64,000 nt of DNA from Humulus lupulus (lineage: Eukaryota; Streptophyta; Magnoliopsida; Rosales; Cannabaceae). This document shows positions 47,761 through 57,839 of the stretch, piece by piece (position 1 is the stretch's first letter; each line of letters begins with the position of its first letter). A model generated the notes under the pieces. That model saw only the letters and a program-made list of their open reading frames with translations, made no database searches and was not told the origin of the DNA. The stretch spans positions 37,532,607 to 37,596,606 of the forward strand of contig NC_084802.1 of NCBI RefSeq assembly GCF_963169125.1, written 5' to 3'. The translations under genes and the position numbers were made by a program.

Positions 47761-49403
47761 CTCTCCTAGAATGCATTCTCCTTAGCCTCCTAGGATGCAT
47801 TCTCCAATTTTTGGGTATAACATTGACCTAAACCCCACTCTCGGGACCTCGAAATGTACCCACACGGTGAGTAGATTTGATCCCGGGCCTTAAGGATTGA
47901 AACCCCGAGCCAAAAACCCTTAAAAACACTCAAAACGAGATTATGAAGGAATAGAGTAGCACTACAGCACTACTCACTAGCGCCCTAGCGCTATTCTCAG
48001 AACCCCAAACCGCCTAAGTCTCCCCTAGGTAGCGCTGTAGCGCCCCCTTGTGGGCGCTGTAGCGCTACACCCAGCCTGATCAACCCCTGACACCTCTTCC
48101 TTCGACTCCTTCATTCCAACCTGATTCCAATGCTTCCAAACCTCATTTTTGGTGCCAAATGAACCCAAAAACCATCCCCACAAGCCCTAAGCATCACAAC
48201 CACAAGAACCCTAGCCAAAAACTCCCAACAAAACCAATCAACCAACCTAGAAATCTTCAACTGAAAACCAAAGAAAAAACAGAGCAAACCAGGAATCTAA
48301 TGGCTAGAAACTTACCTCAAGCTTAGGTTATGATGCTCTTCAATGGTGGAACACACTCCCAAGCTCTCAAGACTTATTTCCCAAGCTTGAATCCTCAAGT
48401 TAGGCTCAAAAATCACAAAGAAAAAGAGAGAAAATAGGTACGGGAGAAGGTGCTTTCTATGCTCTGTTTTTCCCTTCCTTCTACAGCCTTCAATGGCTTA
48501 AATCTATCCTAGGGGTGAAAAGACCAAAATACCCCTAGGTCAAATAAGGATTTCTAAAGGCTCCCAAGGACAAAATCGACATTTTCCACCTATTTCGTTA
48601 ATCATAATTAACGCTCTCCAATTCCCGCTATTCTCGATATTCTCAAACACCAATAATTCATATCCCGTTACTCTTTAATTCCCAGCAACACTCTAATCAT
48701 TAAAATCACCCCGAGACTCACCTCGAGCCCCGAGCTTAATCCAGTTATGACTAAACTGCTAATTTATATTCAAAGATCGTCTCATGCCGAATAACTCGAA
48801 CAAATCGACATTATAATGTGGTCTCAACAATAGGTCACTGACATGCATACAAATACGCCCTCAACGGGCCAAATTACCAAAACACCCCTGTAATGAAAAT
48901 GAGGACCCACATGCATGCATTTAACATCATATTATAATATAATTCACATAAACATGCATATAATCATTTAATGGCATAATTAAACAATTATGGCACTCTC
49001 GGCCTACTAATCCAGCCATTAAACCGCATTAGGGATTTCGGGGCATTACATGTATTCACTCATGAAAGTGGTATAAACTTACCACAAAAACTAAACACTC
49101 ATTTTACTACAAGATCACATGAATACTATGATCTTGAATACAAACAAAGAACTCTCACAAATATTACAATTCACTCACAAACTATGCACCAACAAGTTCA
49201 CTTTTTCTCAATACCTTAGAAGCCTATTTATATAGTCCATTTCGTGCTCAGAAAGGCTGAGAAAGAATCTCCTAATAAATGCAAGAATATTTGAAGATAT
49301 TTTTTATTAATGAAGAATTGTCTTGTTTAGAAGATTCGGATCCGACAAATACGAATTTGATGGGGACAGTTAATAATTGTGTCAAATCAAATTTCTCAAG
49401 ACA

Positions 49404-49925
49404 GAAATAATAATTAATTACTTCAAGATTTAATTTCCTGAAGTTTATTACCTTGAGCAGCGCGAAAAATAAAAGACAAATATTCTAGAAATGATTTTGA
49501 GTAAGTACAGAATATTTGCTTTACATAACGAAGATACAACTTCCCTTTATAATCATATTGTGATCAAATCAAGCTAAAAAAGGAATAATATGAAAACCTT
49601 ACAAACTAATTTCAGCCAATAATATTATGAAAATCACAATAATGGGAAAGTAATATTCCGAAAATCACAATAATGGAAAAGTAAAATTATCTTTTAAATA
49701 AAAATATATTTCTATAAAATTTTCCAACTTTAGGATTTACATTATTAAAAATATATATATATATATATAAAATAAACCAATGTCAGGAATTTATTCGTTT
49801 GTTTGGATATTGAATTTTGGGGTATGAAAAAATGAATTCTAACTAATTTCATTATTTTAATTGTTAAACTCATTTTTGGACATAGCGACGTAGCAAAAAT
49901 AATGATGTTAGGATCCAATACCTCG
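49404..49925. other. AT-rich spacer
   Basis: No gene. A (TA)n tract lies near 49748-49767. A short duplication of CCGAAAATCACAATAATGG-like sequence lies near 49625-49680. Confidence 0.45.
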
Positions 49926-50864
49926 TATACCCCTTAAAATACCGTGTTGCATACTTAAGTCGTTTGCAAAGCCACTCTGCCACTTTTGTCATGTACTTAA
50001 GTCATATGCAATGGATTCTACTCGCCTCTTGGTAGAAATTGTACTTTAAGGCAAGTCACACAACTTATTTATTGTTTGGGCTTCACCAACAACACGTGCC
50101 TTGGGGGGTCGAAGCCCCTATTGTAGGTTGACAAACGGATGGTGGGTGCATGTGTCGTTTCTAGCCCAGATTCTAACTTAGAGGCGTTAGTCATAATCCA
50201 GTGCACGCTAGTTTCACGCCACTAGTTTTTCAATCAAGCGGATGACCAATTGTGTGAAACAATGACTCCTCTGATACTAGGTTAAATTACTATTGCAACA
50301 CTGTCATCAGTAGGGTAAAACTAACTTGTCTCACGATAGTCCAAACCCAGCTCACGTTCCCTATTGGTGGATGAACAATCCAACACTTAGTGAATTCTAC
50401 TTGACAATGATGGAAAGAGCCGACATTGAAGGATCAAAAAGCAACGTTGTTGTGATCAATTGGTTGCCAAAAGCCAATTATCCTTGTGGTAACTTTTTCG
50501 ACACATCTAACTTCTAATTCCAAAGGTCTATAGGATCGATAGGGCAGGCTTGTATGGTCCCCTGGCCAGCATGCAGCGACCTGCTCTCTCCGCGGAAGTA
50601 GCATGAGTAGTCCGTCGACAGCCGATGGGTTTGGGACTAGGACCCCCGTGCCCAGTTCTCAGAGCCAATCCTTTTCCCGAAGTTCCGAATTCATTTTGCT
50701 GACTTCCCTTGCCTACATTGTTTCATCGACTACAGGTTGTTCACCTTGAAGACCTGATGCGGTTATGAGGGCATGAGAGGCACTCGATCCTCCAAATTTT
50801 CAAGGGCCACTGGGGCCACACCTGATACCACGCAACATGTGGTGCTCTTCCAACCGCTGGACCC
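49926..50864 (-). pseudogene. 25S rRNA pseudogene, 3' portion
   Basis: The plus strand is the complement of the 3' part of 25S rRNA. Recognisable blocks include ACACTGTCATCAGTAGGGTA, CCCAGCTCACGTTCCCTATT, AGAGCCGACATTGAAGGATC, then GTAGTCCGTCGACAGCCGA, GAGCCAATCCTTTTCCCGAA and TTGCCTACATTGTTTCATCG. Mutations are mostly C to T and G to A relative to the rRNA I remember, fitting decay of methylated DNA. A junction near 50553 joins blocks that are further apart in real 25S, so an internal piece is missing. The 63-residue frame at 50326-50517 is the familiar antisense-rRNA artefact often labelled senescence-associated protein. Confidence 0.88.
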
Positions 50865-51870
50865 TGTTGGGGTTTTATGCCCTAATTAAAACTCAAATTA
50901 TTTGTCATCTCATTTTATTATCAATAAAAGAATAGAAATCATTTTTTTGACTTGGTCAATCACTTTGCTCACATGTTTTATTTTCATGATTATTTGTTTA
51001 ATATAAACTTCTATTAAATCCCGAGCATATAGTTACTCTTATTTATAGTGACGTAATCACAGTGGAATATAAATATGATTATATATTCAAAATAAGTTAG
51101 TCCTAAGATTAGTCAGTGCACCAGATTTACACTGACTTGCCAATCTACGATATGATCTACTTACACATTACAATGTTATGTTCTTTCCAGAACATTAGCA
51201 AAGTAGATAACATCAGATGTATTTATTACATCGGACATGACCGATATTGACAGTTGATAAGATAAAGTAAACATACCGTTATTATCTATTCTAGTCATAT
51301 CATATAGTTGACCATAGGTCAATTCAATCTCAATTCTGAGTGGTTAGTATTCTAACTGATTGTATTATTTGAGTTCTTTGACTTGTTCGTTACCAGCTTA
51401 CCCTACGGACTAGCCCATACTTACATCTTGGGAACTCGGTAGTATAATTGAGTGGGAGTGTTAATCATAGATATGAACATCTATAGCTTCTGATGAAGAA
51501 GTGAAACGATGGTTTCCTTTTAGTTTGGTTCAAGGTGTTAAATGATAGAGATCTCATTTCAGTAATTAAATTAGTTTACTGAAATATCATTTACAAGGAA
51601 CTAAGTGTTTTAAGGATAAAATACAATGAGTGGTAAAATGGTATTTTAGTTCTTTTTCATTGTAGACCATCTATAGAGGATTGAGTGACAATTATGGTTG
51701 TAACAATGGATAATTAATAGCGTATCTATATTTATTATAGAGCGTTCTATGAATTCAAGAGTGCAATTCCGAGTCTATAGTGGAGTCATGAGGAATTAAT
51801 AAGTTTGTAAATTTATTTGTTAGATTTATGAGAACTTATTGGAGCTTGATTTCATAGGCCCATGGTCCCC

Positions 51871-52024
51871 ATTGTACCTTGGATAAAATCATCTAGATAG
51901 TCTCAATTAATTGATTTAATTTTCAATTATATCAAAGTTGACTAGGTATTGTACCTTGGATAAAATCATCTAGATAGTCTCAATTAATTGATTTAATTAT
52001 CAATTATATCAAAGTTGACCAGGT
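51871..52024 (+). repeat. 77-bp tandem duplication
   Basis: Two copies begin ATTGTACCTTGGATAAAATC at 51871 and 51948 and differ at two positions. Confidence 0.92.
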
Positions 52025-52271
52025 CAATTTTGGATAGTTTCACAGAGTTGTGTAATTTTGAGAAGAAAAGAGAAATTATGGAAGATTTATTAATTAAGAT
52101 TAATTGGTATTTAAATTAATAAATAAGTTTAAATCAAGGTTCAAATTATAAATAATTAATTTGGTAAAGGATTTAAATAATTATTTAATTAATTAAATCA
52201 ATAGAAAATAATACAGGCTTTGATTTTAAGTCCAATGGGCTTATAATCAAATGGGAAATTTCACGGGCATA

Positions 52272-53329
52272 ACACTACTACAAAAAAGGCTTTTTAGGAC
52301 TCGCGGGGCGCGAGTCCTTTATTTGAGAGCCTTAAAAAACTGGGGTTTTTTAGGACTCGCAATAGAATGTTTTTTTAGGACTAGCATTGCGAGTCCTGAA
52401 AAGTTTTATTTTTTATTTTTAAAAAATTGATTGGTGGGTTTTGAATCCGGCGGCGGGGCTCCGGTGACGGTGGCGGCGCCACCATTAAAAGGTGGTAGTT
52501 CGGAAAACAAACTATTGGGTTTTAAAGCCCAAGAAGCAAGGAGTATGGTGGTGGTGGTTCAGCTCGTGGTGGCTCGAGGTGGCCGGAATATGCTCGGAAA
52601 GTTTGGGAGAAACCCATGAACGGGCGAACTTCAAGTGCTCTGTTGAGGGCCTTAGGCTGCGCGTGAGGTTGCCATCTCTAGGGGTCGGGGGTTTCGGGGG
52701 GCGGCGCTTCCACTGGTCCGACGCATGGCGGTGGCCAGAGAGGGGACAGCGACGTTCGACGTTGGCAGTTCGAGAGAGAGGGAGAGAGAGTGAAAATGGG
52801 CTGTGTGATTTTTTTGCTTTTTTTTTAATATATAATAATAAAACTTTTGTTAAAAAAATTGGAGGGAATTCGAAATTTTTTAAAATTCAAAATTTTATGA
52901 TACACATAAGTTTTTAGGACTCGCAATGTGAGTCCTAAAAACATTATTCACGAGTCCTAAAAAGTCCAGGAGGTGTTTTGTTTAAAAAAAACTCAAACTT
53001 TTAAGACATACATAGTTTTTAGGACTCGCAACGCGAGTCCTAAAAAACCCCAGTTTTTTAAAATTCAAAATTTTATGATACACATAAGTTTTTAGGACTC
53101 GCAATGCGAGTCCTAAAAACATTCTTTTAGGACTCGCGTTGCGAGTCCTAAAAAGTCTAGGAGGTGTTTGTTTAAAAAAAAAAACTCAAACTTTTAGGAT
53201 ACACATAGTTTTTAGGACTTGCAAAGCAAATTCTGCGAGTCCTAAAAAGGTCCAGGAGACTTTTTTAGGACTCGCATTTATGTGAGTGTCCTAAAAATGT
53301 GTCCTAAAAAGGTGTTCTTTTAGTAGTGT
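52272..53329. mobile_element. CACTA-type non-autonomous DNA transposon
   Basis: The ends are (A)CACTACTACAAAAAAGG and, inverted, (A)CACTACTAAAAGAACACC, with ATA on both sides. Subterminal regions hold many copies of TTTTTAGGACTCGC and its complement, often as a palindrome around GCAATGCG/GCGAGTCC. A GC-rich core (about 52435-52790), unlike the rest, could be a captured host fragment. No transposase. Confidence 0.82.
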
Positions 53330-53850
53330 ATAGCCCATGATAATTTCGACCTAGGGCTTTAAAATGACTATTATTTTATTGATTTTTTAATTAAATTAAA
53401 TGACATAATTGAGTCTATAAAAGGAGTGCTTAGAGAGAAGTCAAAACATAAGTTTAATCACTGGTTTTCTGATAGTTTTAGATTCTCTCAAAACACAAGT
53501 CTTTTTCTAAGCCTCTTTGGTTATTTTCTCTTCTTCTTCTCTGTATCTATCTCATGTGTTGAGAATCGCCCACACTAGTCTAGGTGATTCTAAGGATACA
53601 TTGGAAGGCTGTGTAGAAAATAGAAGATCGGTTCAGTTTCTTGATAATACTATGCGACAGAAATGATACAAGAGTTAGAGAAACTGAAGGAATGACTCTT
53701 TCATTTCGCTGCATATACTGTAAGTATTCTATTCTTTGTTTCTCTTTGAATTCAATTTTAGAACACATGTTTTAGACTATCTCGTATTAATTTGTTTAAT
53801 ATTAGATATACATGAAAATAAATAAATATCACATATAAGCTAATCCAACA

Positions 53851-54229
53851 GACCCTGCCTCTAGTTGAGTTGTTTCCAAGGTAGGCAGGTTGTTAAATAG
53901 AAAAGATAACTCTTCCCAAGGCCCCCACCGAAGTCTTCGGAGTCCCTAATGTTGCTGTCACATGCCATGTCCCGGTTCATGAATTTTAACTCAATTCCTT
54001 TTTTAAGCTTGTGCTCGCAACACTATCAAACATGCTTCCCTCGTCTCTAAGGATTGACTAACCCATGTGCAAGAGTCATTCACATGGAACATTTCTCTTC
54101 TTCGGCCTTCAAAGTTCTCATTTGAATATTTGCTACTACCACTAAGATCTACATCGATGGCCACTCCGCCTGAGATCGCGTCTTAGGTTTTACAGTGACC
54201 GCCATGCCGTCCTCCTCATTAGGGCCTAG
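53851..54229 (-). pseudogene. 25S rRNA pseudogene, upstream portion
   Basis: The plus strand is the complement of 25S rRNA directly 5' of the part at 50864. Blocks include AAAAGATAACTCTTCCC, CTTCGGCCTTCAAAGTTCTC, TTTGAATATTTGCTACTACC and TCACATGGAAC. It ends at AGGGCCTAG, after which unrelated AT-rich DNA follows. Decay is mostly transitions. Confidence 0.9.
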
Positions 54230-54479
54230 TATTAATATGCATACATATATTAAGGGTTGTCTATCTTTTGTTTTCTCATTTTTATCTTCTTTTGTTTTCC
54301 TGTTTATTTCTTAATAAAATTAATTAATTTAGTTATTTGATAAAGGATTAAATAGTAATTTCAGCATATTTTTTTAGTAATGTATACTTTCAATGAAGAT
54401 ACACTAATTTTTTTATTTATACATTTTTTATTATAAGTAAGGCGGTGACCATGGTGATGATTTTTCTTTGCTTTTATAT
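54230..54479. other. AT-rich spacer
   Basis: Nothing recognised. Confidence 0.4.
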
Positions 54480-54931
54480 ATATATATAAACACGTTTTAT
54501 AGAAGCAACGTGCAATACACGTTTTTTTAGTTTTAAAGTTATAAATACGCTTATTCAAATATGTATTTATTTTATTATATTTTTTAATTATCATATAAAT
54601 TTTAAATAAATAAAAAATATCATAAAAATAAATAAAAGATGTTTAATATAATGTATGACATAAATGTTATAAAAAAATTAGGGCAAAACATTATCGATAA
54701 TTTTAATAAAAACTGATTCATATTTTTTTTAAATATATATATATATATAATAGAAGAAATTTCAGTTCTATAGTATATATAAATATGTATATCAATAATC
54801 TCTACACACATGATATTCATATACAATATTGACATATATATATTTACATAACTACAAAACATATATATAAATTACAATAATATTTAAAAAGAAATTAATA
54901 ATATAATAAAATAAAATAAAAATAGAAAAAG
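54480..54931 (+). repeat. AT-rich dispersed repeat, copy 5
   Basis: It opens TATAGAAGCAACGTGCAATACACG and shares AGTTCTATAGTATATATAAA and the terminal AATAGAAAAAG with copy 3 at 7246. Caulimovirid sequence begins directly at its end. Confidence 0.5.
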
Positions 54932-55261
54932 TCATACACTTTGGTGCCATTCGCTTAGTTATTTCTCTTCATGGCCGAAAGGGCCTTCCAATCAGCTGCC
55001 GAATGGGTCTGCTCGACACCCGAATGAGGAAATACCAACATGCAAGCATTGCCACCATAGAGACTACATTAAACGCAGGAACAGTAATAACTACACTATT
55101 TCCTAACTTTAATATGTCTTTCAAGGACAACCGCTTAACTGATGCTTTTAAAGTAGAGGTCCAACTCTCTGGAATTGACCAAGATCTCACCTCCATTGGA
55201 GCTACCCTTCACTACCAGATGGCGTACAGACTCCAAGATCACGCTCTAGATCTTTCCTTCC
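54932..55261 (+). pseudogene. Endogenous caulimovirid fragment: movement protein, first part
   Basis: An open frame, in phase with the ATG at 55003, reads LHGRKGLPISCRMGLLDTR, then a run with TLNAGTVITTLFPNFNMS and TLHYQMAYRLQDHALDL. These are hallmark movement-protein blocks of the Caulimoviridae (plant pararetroviruses), whose endogenous copies are common in angiosperms. The movement protein normally lets virus pass between cells. The frame has no ATG of its own before the AT repeat, so the 5' end is lost. It is cut at 55261 by a solo LTR. The genus (florendovirus-like or petuvirus-like) is not resolved. Confidence 0.8.
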
Positions 55262-56441
55262 TGTTATACCCAAAAATTGGAGAATGCATCCTAGGAGGCT
55301 AAGGAGAATGCATTCTAGGAGAGCTAAGGGGAGTGGTCCTAGGAGACCCCAAGGAGGATGTGGTCCTAAGAGACCCCAAGGATGTGTAGGAGGAAGCCTC
55401 CCAAGGTTTCCTAAGTGTTGGCTCGAACGTGTCCAAGGTAAGTAGCTAAGGAGGAGGAGTCTCATGCAAGAGGAAGGAGACTTAGATTTTGATAAGGAGA
55501 GCCTATACAATGTTCGATCGGACATGTTTGGGAGATGCTAAAGGAGAATGCCTTGACCTTGTCCAAGGTGAGATGTTATGAAGGAGGTTGCCTCAATGTT
55601 GTCCAAGGTGAGGCACCAAGGAGATTGCCTCAATGTTGTCCAAGGTGAGGTGCCAAAGAGGTTGCCCCAATGTTGTCCAAGGTGAGGTGCCAAGGAGGTT
55701 GCCTCGGACCACCTTGGTCCGAGGAGAAGCCAAGGAGATTGGTTCAAGGAGGAACATGGCATGCTAGAGGAGAGTGCCATGTTAGAGGAGAGAAGTGCAT
55801 GTCCTACCACCATGCACGTTCAACCCACAAAAACATGTCCTACCACCATGCATATCCTACCACCATGCATGTTCAACCAGCACTTGCATGGGTAGTGAGT
55901 AGGAGGTGGACCAACTAGTTAGAGGAGACTAAGTCAGACACAACTCCAACAACATACGCGGGAATCTCTCATTCTTCCCAAAAATAGGGGGTTTGTTATA
56001 TTTCGAATTTTGAATGTTTAAATGTAATAAATATAATAAAATATCCCTATCATGAAGGGATATCAGTTAAGGATCTCAGGCCTATAAATAGAGAGCTTAT
56101 GGGATGAGAGAGGGGTCTTTGGAGCTGTATCTTTCTAGAGAGAGAAAATTGGGACTGTCTATTCTAGAGAGAGAAAGTGCTGAAATAAGAGAGAATACTT
56201 GTATTTTTGCAATCTGTACTGAAGAAACTCAGTTGGCTCAGTCCATCTGATCTTGAGTACGGATCTATAAATCACAAATCTAAGTGGATTAGGCTATTAC
56301 CGACAATCGGGGCTGAACCACTATAAAAATCTCTTGTGTTATTTACTTTTCTTGTTTATACCGTCTGCTGTCGTTTTTATTTCTCTTGAAGGCTTGTCGT
56401 TATTGACGTTCTCACGTCGTTGGCTAAAAACGCAGTCAACA
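55262..56441 (-). mobile_element. Solo LTR in the caulimovirid fragment, inverted sister of 46631-47822
   Basis: Plus-strand ends are TGTTATACCCAAAAATTGG and AAACGCAGTCAACA, flanked by CTTCC at 55257-55261 and 56442-56446. 1180 bp. The frames over it (55202-55525, 55538-55918) are repeat translations. Confidence 0.9.
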
Positions 56442-56446
56442 CTTCC

Positions 56447-57839
56447 CAATAGCTAACGAAACATTACTGGTCACAGTGGACTCTACCCAAGTTCCAACAT
56501 GCACTCATATTCCAAGGCAAATCTCTACAGATGATCTTATGAAGATTTTGCCTAGTTCATGGATAACGAATTATGAGATGCTCCATCAACCTCAAAAAGC
56601 TGTCCAGACTCTTACTGAACCATCTTATCATAAAAGAGAAGATGGCTCTGTCGAAATAATTTTTGACAGAACTCAAACCAAGGCTCCCAGTTGCTTTACC
56701 ACCCAGTATATGATGACATCTGTCACACCGGCTGATGTGGAAATCCAGTCTTTCGATTCTCAAGGCAGTCCTATTTATGCCTTTGAATCTTCGGATGGAC
56801 ATAAGTATTGGGATGATTGCGACTGCAAAAGTTGCCTAAGATCAGAAGAAGACCTCCCAAAGCCAAAGCAACGTCCGAGTTCGGGAAAATGACTTAAGCA
56901 GTGGCTAATTCAAGGAGAAAAGGAAATAGGATTGTTAGGCCAACCCTCTGGAAAGTTTGACTATATAGTCAAATATTCTACTCCCAAAGGCTTACCTGAC
57001 TCTCCTCCAGAACCAACTGGATGGAACATTGAGCTTCCTCCCACGGGCTCCCAAGAGCCTCCACTTTCGGCTCCCCAACAGAACATTTTGCCATGCTACA
57101 AAAAGGCGGCAAAATGGATGCAACATCATGGTGAAGCTTTTCCTGCTCAAAATCAGTTCCAAAAAATTCCACAAGTATGTATGATGACTACCGCTGATTA
57201 TGAGTCAGATTTTCCTCCACTTAAGAAGTTTGACAAGCAAGATGACCAAGGAACAGTCTCTCACCAACCAAAAGTTCAAAACCCTACAACCAGAAATGCA
57301 GACAGGACTCTTAAAAAGATATCTCCGGCCGAAGAAGTTCTCAATTGGCAATCAGAAAACATGATTGTCCAAAACAAGGTCTTGAAACAAGTTGAGTTAC
57401 AAAATACCAGAATAGAGACGGCAGTAAAACAATCCCAGAATACTGTCATTGACAAACTCACTGCAAAGATCCAACAAACTCATGAAGAACTTCTAGCTAT
57501 CATCAAAGCAAACTCAGTTCCGATGCCAGTATTTCTAGCAAAAGAAGCTGAGATGAAGAGCCTCAAAACCCAATATGAATCCCTCAAGAACAGGTTCTGC
57601 CAACAAGAACCGACAACGGCACCTTCAACCAGCTACTTGGGGACTTCGTCCCTGTTCGGGATAGCTACGACGCCAGTCCCTTGGAAGTTTGCTACAATAC
57701 CAAAAACCTCTCAGCCTTTTCCTATTACCGGATCTGTACAAGAAGACTCTGTTGTAAGATTGAGGCGCATGCTTGATGAAAACCAACAACAGAAGTTAAA
57801 AAAGGGAAAGAAAAAAGAATCACCGAGCCAAATGATAGA
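56447..57839 (+). pseudogene. Endogenous caulimovirid fragment: end of movement protein and following region
   Basis: The frame continues in phase from the part before the solo LTR. It runs through TCTHIPRQISTDDLMKILP, a CDCKSCL motif near 56820, a TGA at 56890-56892, and then the same frame again to 57839. The downstream part has a predicted helical, Gln-rich stretch (about 57340-57600) and ends in a Lys-rich run (KKGKKKE). It lies where the coat/polyprotein region follows in the family, but I cannot assign that segment firmly. No protease, RT or RNase H is present because the Athila-like element inserts at 57840. Lesions seen are one in-frame stop, two LTR insertions and missing ends, so it is not expressible as a virus. 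Confidence 0.72.

Larger units (their letters stand above)
46631..47822 (+). mobile_element. Nested solo LTR (TGTTGACTGC...GGGTATAACA), 1192 bp
   Basis: It starts TGTTGACTGCG, ends TTGGGTATAACA, and is flanked by TTGAC at 46626-46630 and 47823-47827. The same family occurs inverted at 55262-56441. Confidence 0.9.
45459..49050 (+). mobile_element. Solo LTR of the 16190-18486 family, interrupted
   Basis: It starts TGTAACGCCCTGGTTACC, ends TTCGGGGCATTACA, and is flanked by TGTAT at 45454-45458 and 49051-49055. Minus the nested LTR at 46631-47822 it is about 2.4 kb. AGCGCTGTAGCGC words lie at 47960-48070, where the sister copy has GC-rich GGCCGCGGC words instead. Confidence 0.87.
45056..49403 (-). 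mobile_element. Probable LTR-type sequence interrupted by the 45459-49050 solo LTR
   Basis: The plus-strand start is TGTTGAAACAGATTTTAAAT. Beyond the nested LTR the minus strand has a TATA-like GACTATATAAATAGGCTT near 49220. Flanking pieces (45056-45458 and 49056 onward) are simple LTR-like DNA with no coding. The right end (TGTCTTGAGAAATTTG on the minus strand) is a guess and no duplication was found. Confidence 0.35.
50865..53850 (+). mobile_element. Solo LTR (TGTTGGGGTTTTATG...CTAATCCAACA) inserted in the 25S pseudogene
   Basis: It starts TGTTGGGGTTTTATGCCC, ends GCTAATCCAACA, and is flanked by GACCC at 50860-50864 and 53851-53855. Removing it rejoins rRNA sequence (CCGCTGGACCCTGCCTC). 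Without the CACTA insertion it is about 1.9 kb. It is probably a copia-type LTR, judged from the terminal sequence. Confidence 0.87.

Noticed and set aside
47480..47831. Pro/Gly/Leu-repeat frames of 69-101 residues
   Set aside because: They are translations of the minisatellite in a solo LTR.
50326..50517. 63-residue frame resembling a 'senescence-associated protein'
   Set aside because: It is a translation of the antisense strand of 25S rRNA, a known annotation artefact.
52431..52917. Overlapping frames of 62 and 141 residues as a host gene
   Set aside because: They lie inside a CACTA-type element, have no recognisable domain and run into the AT-rich subterminal repeats. At most a captured fragment.
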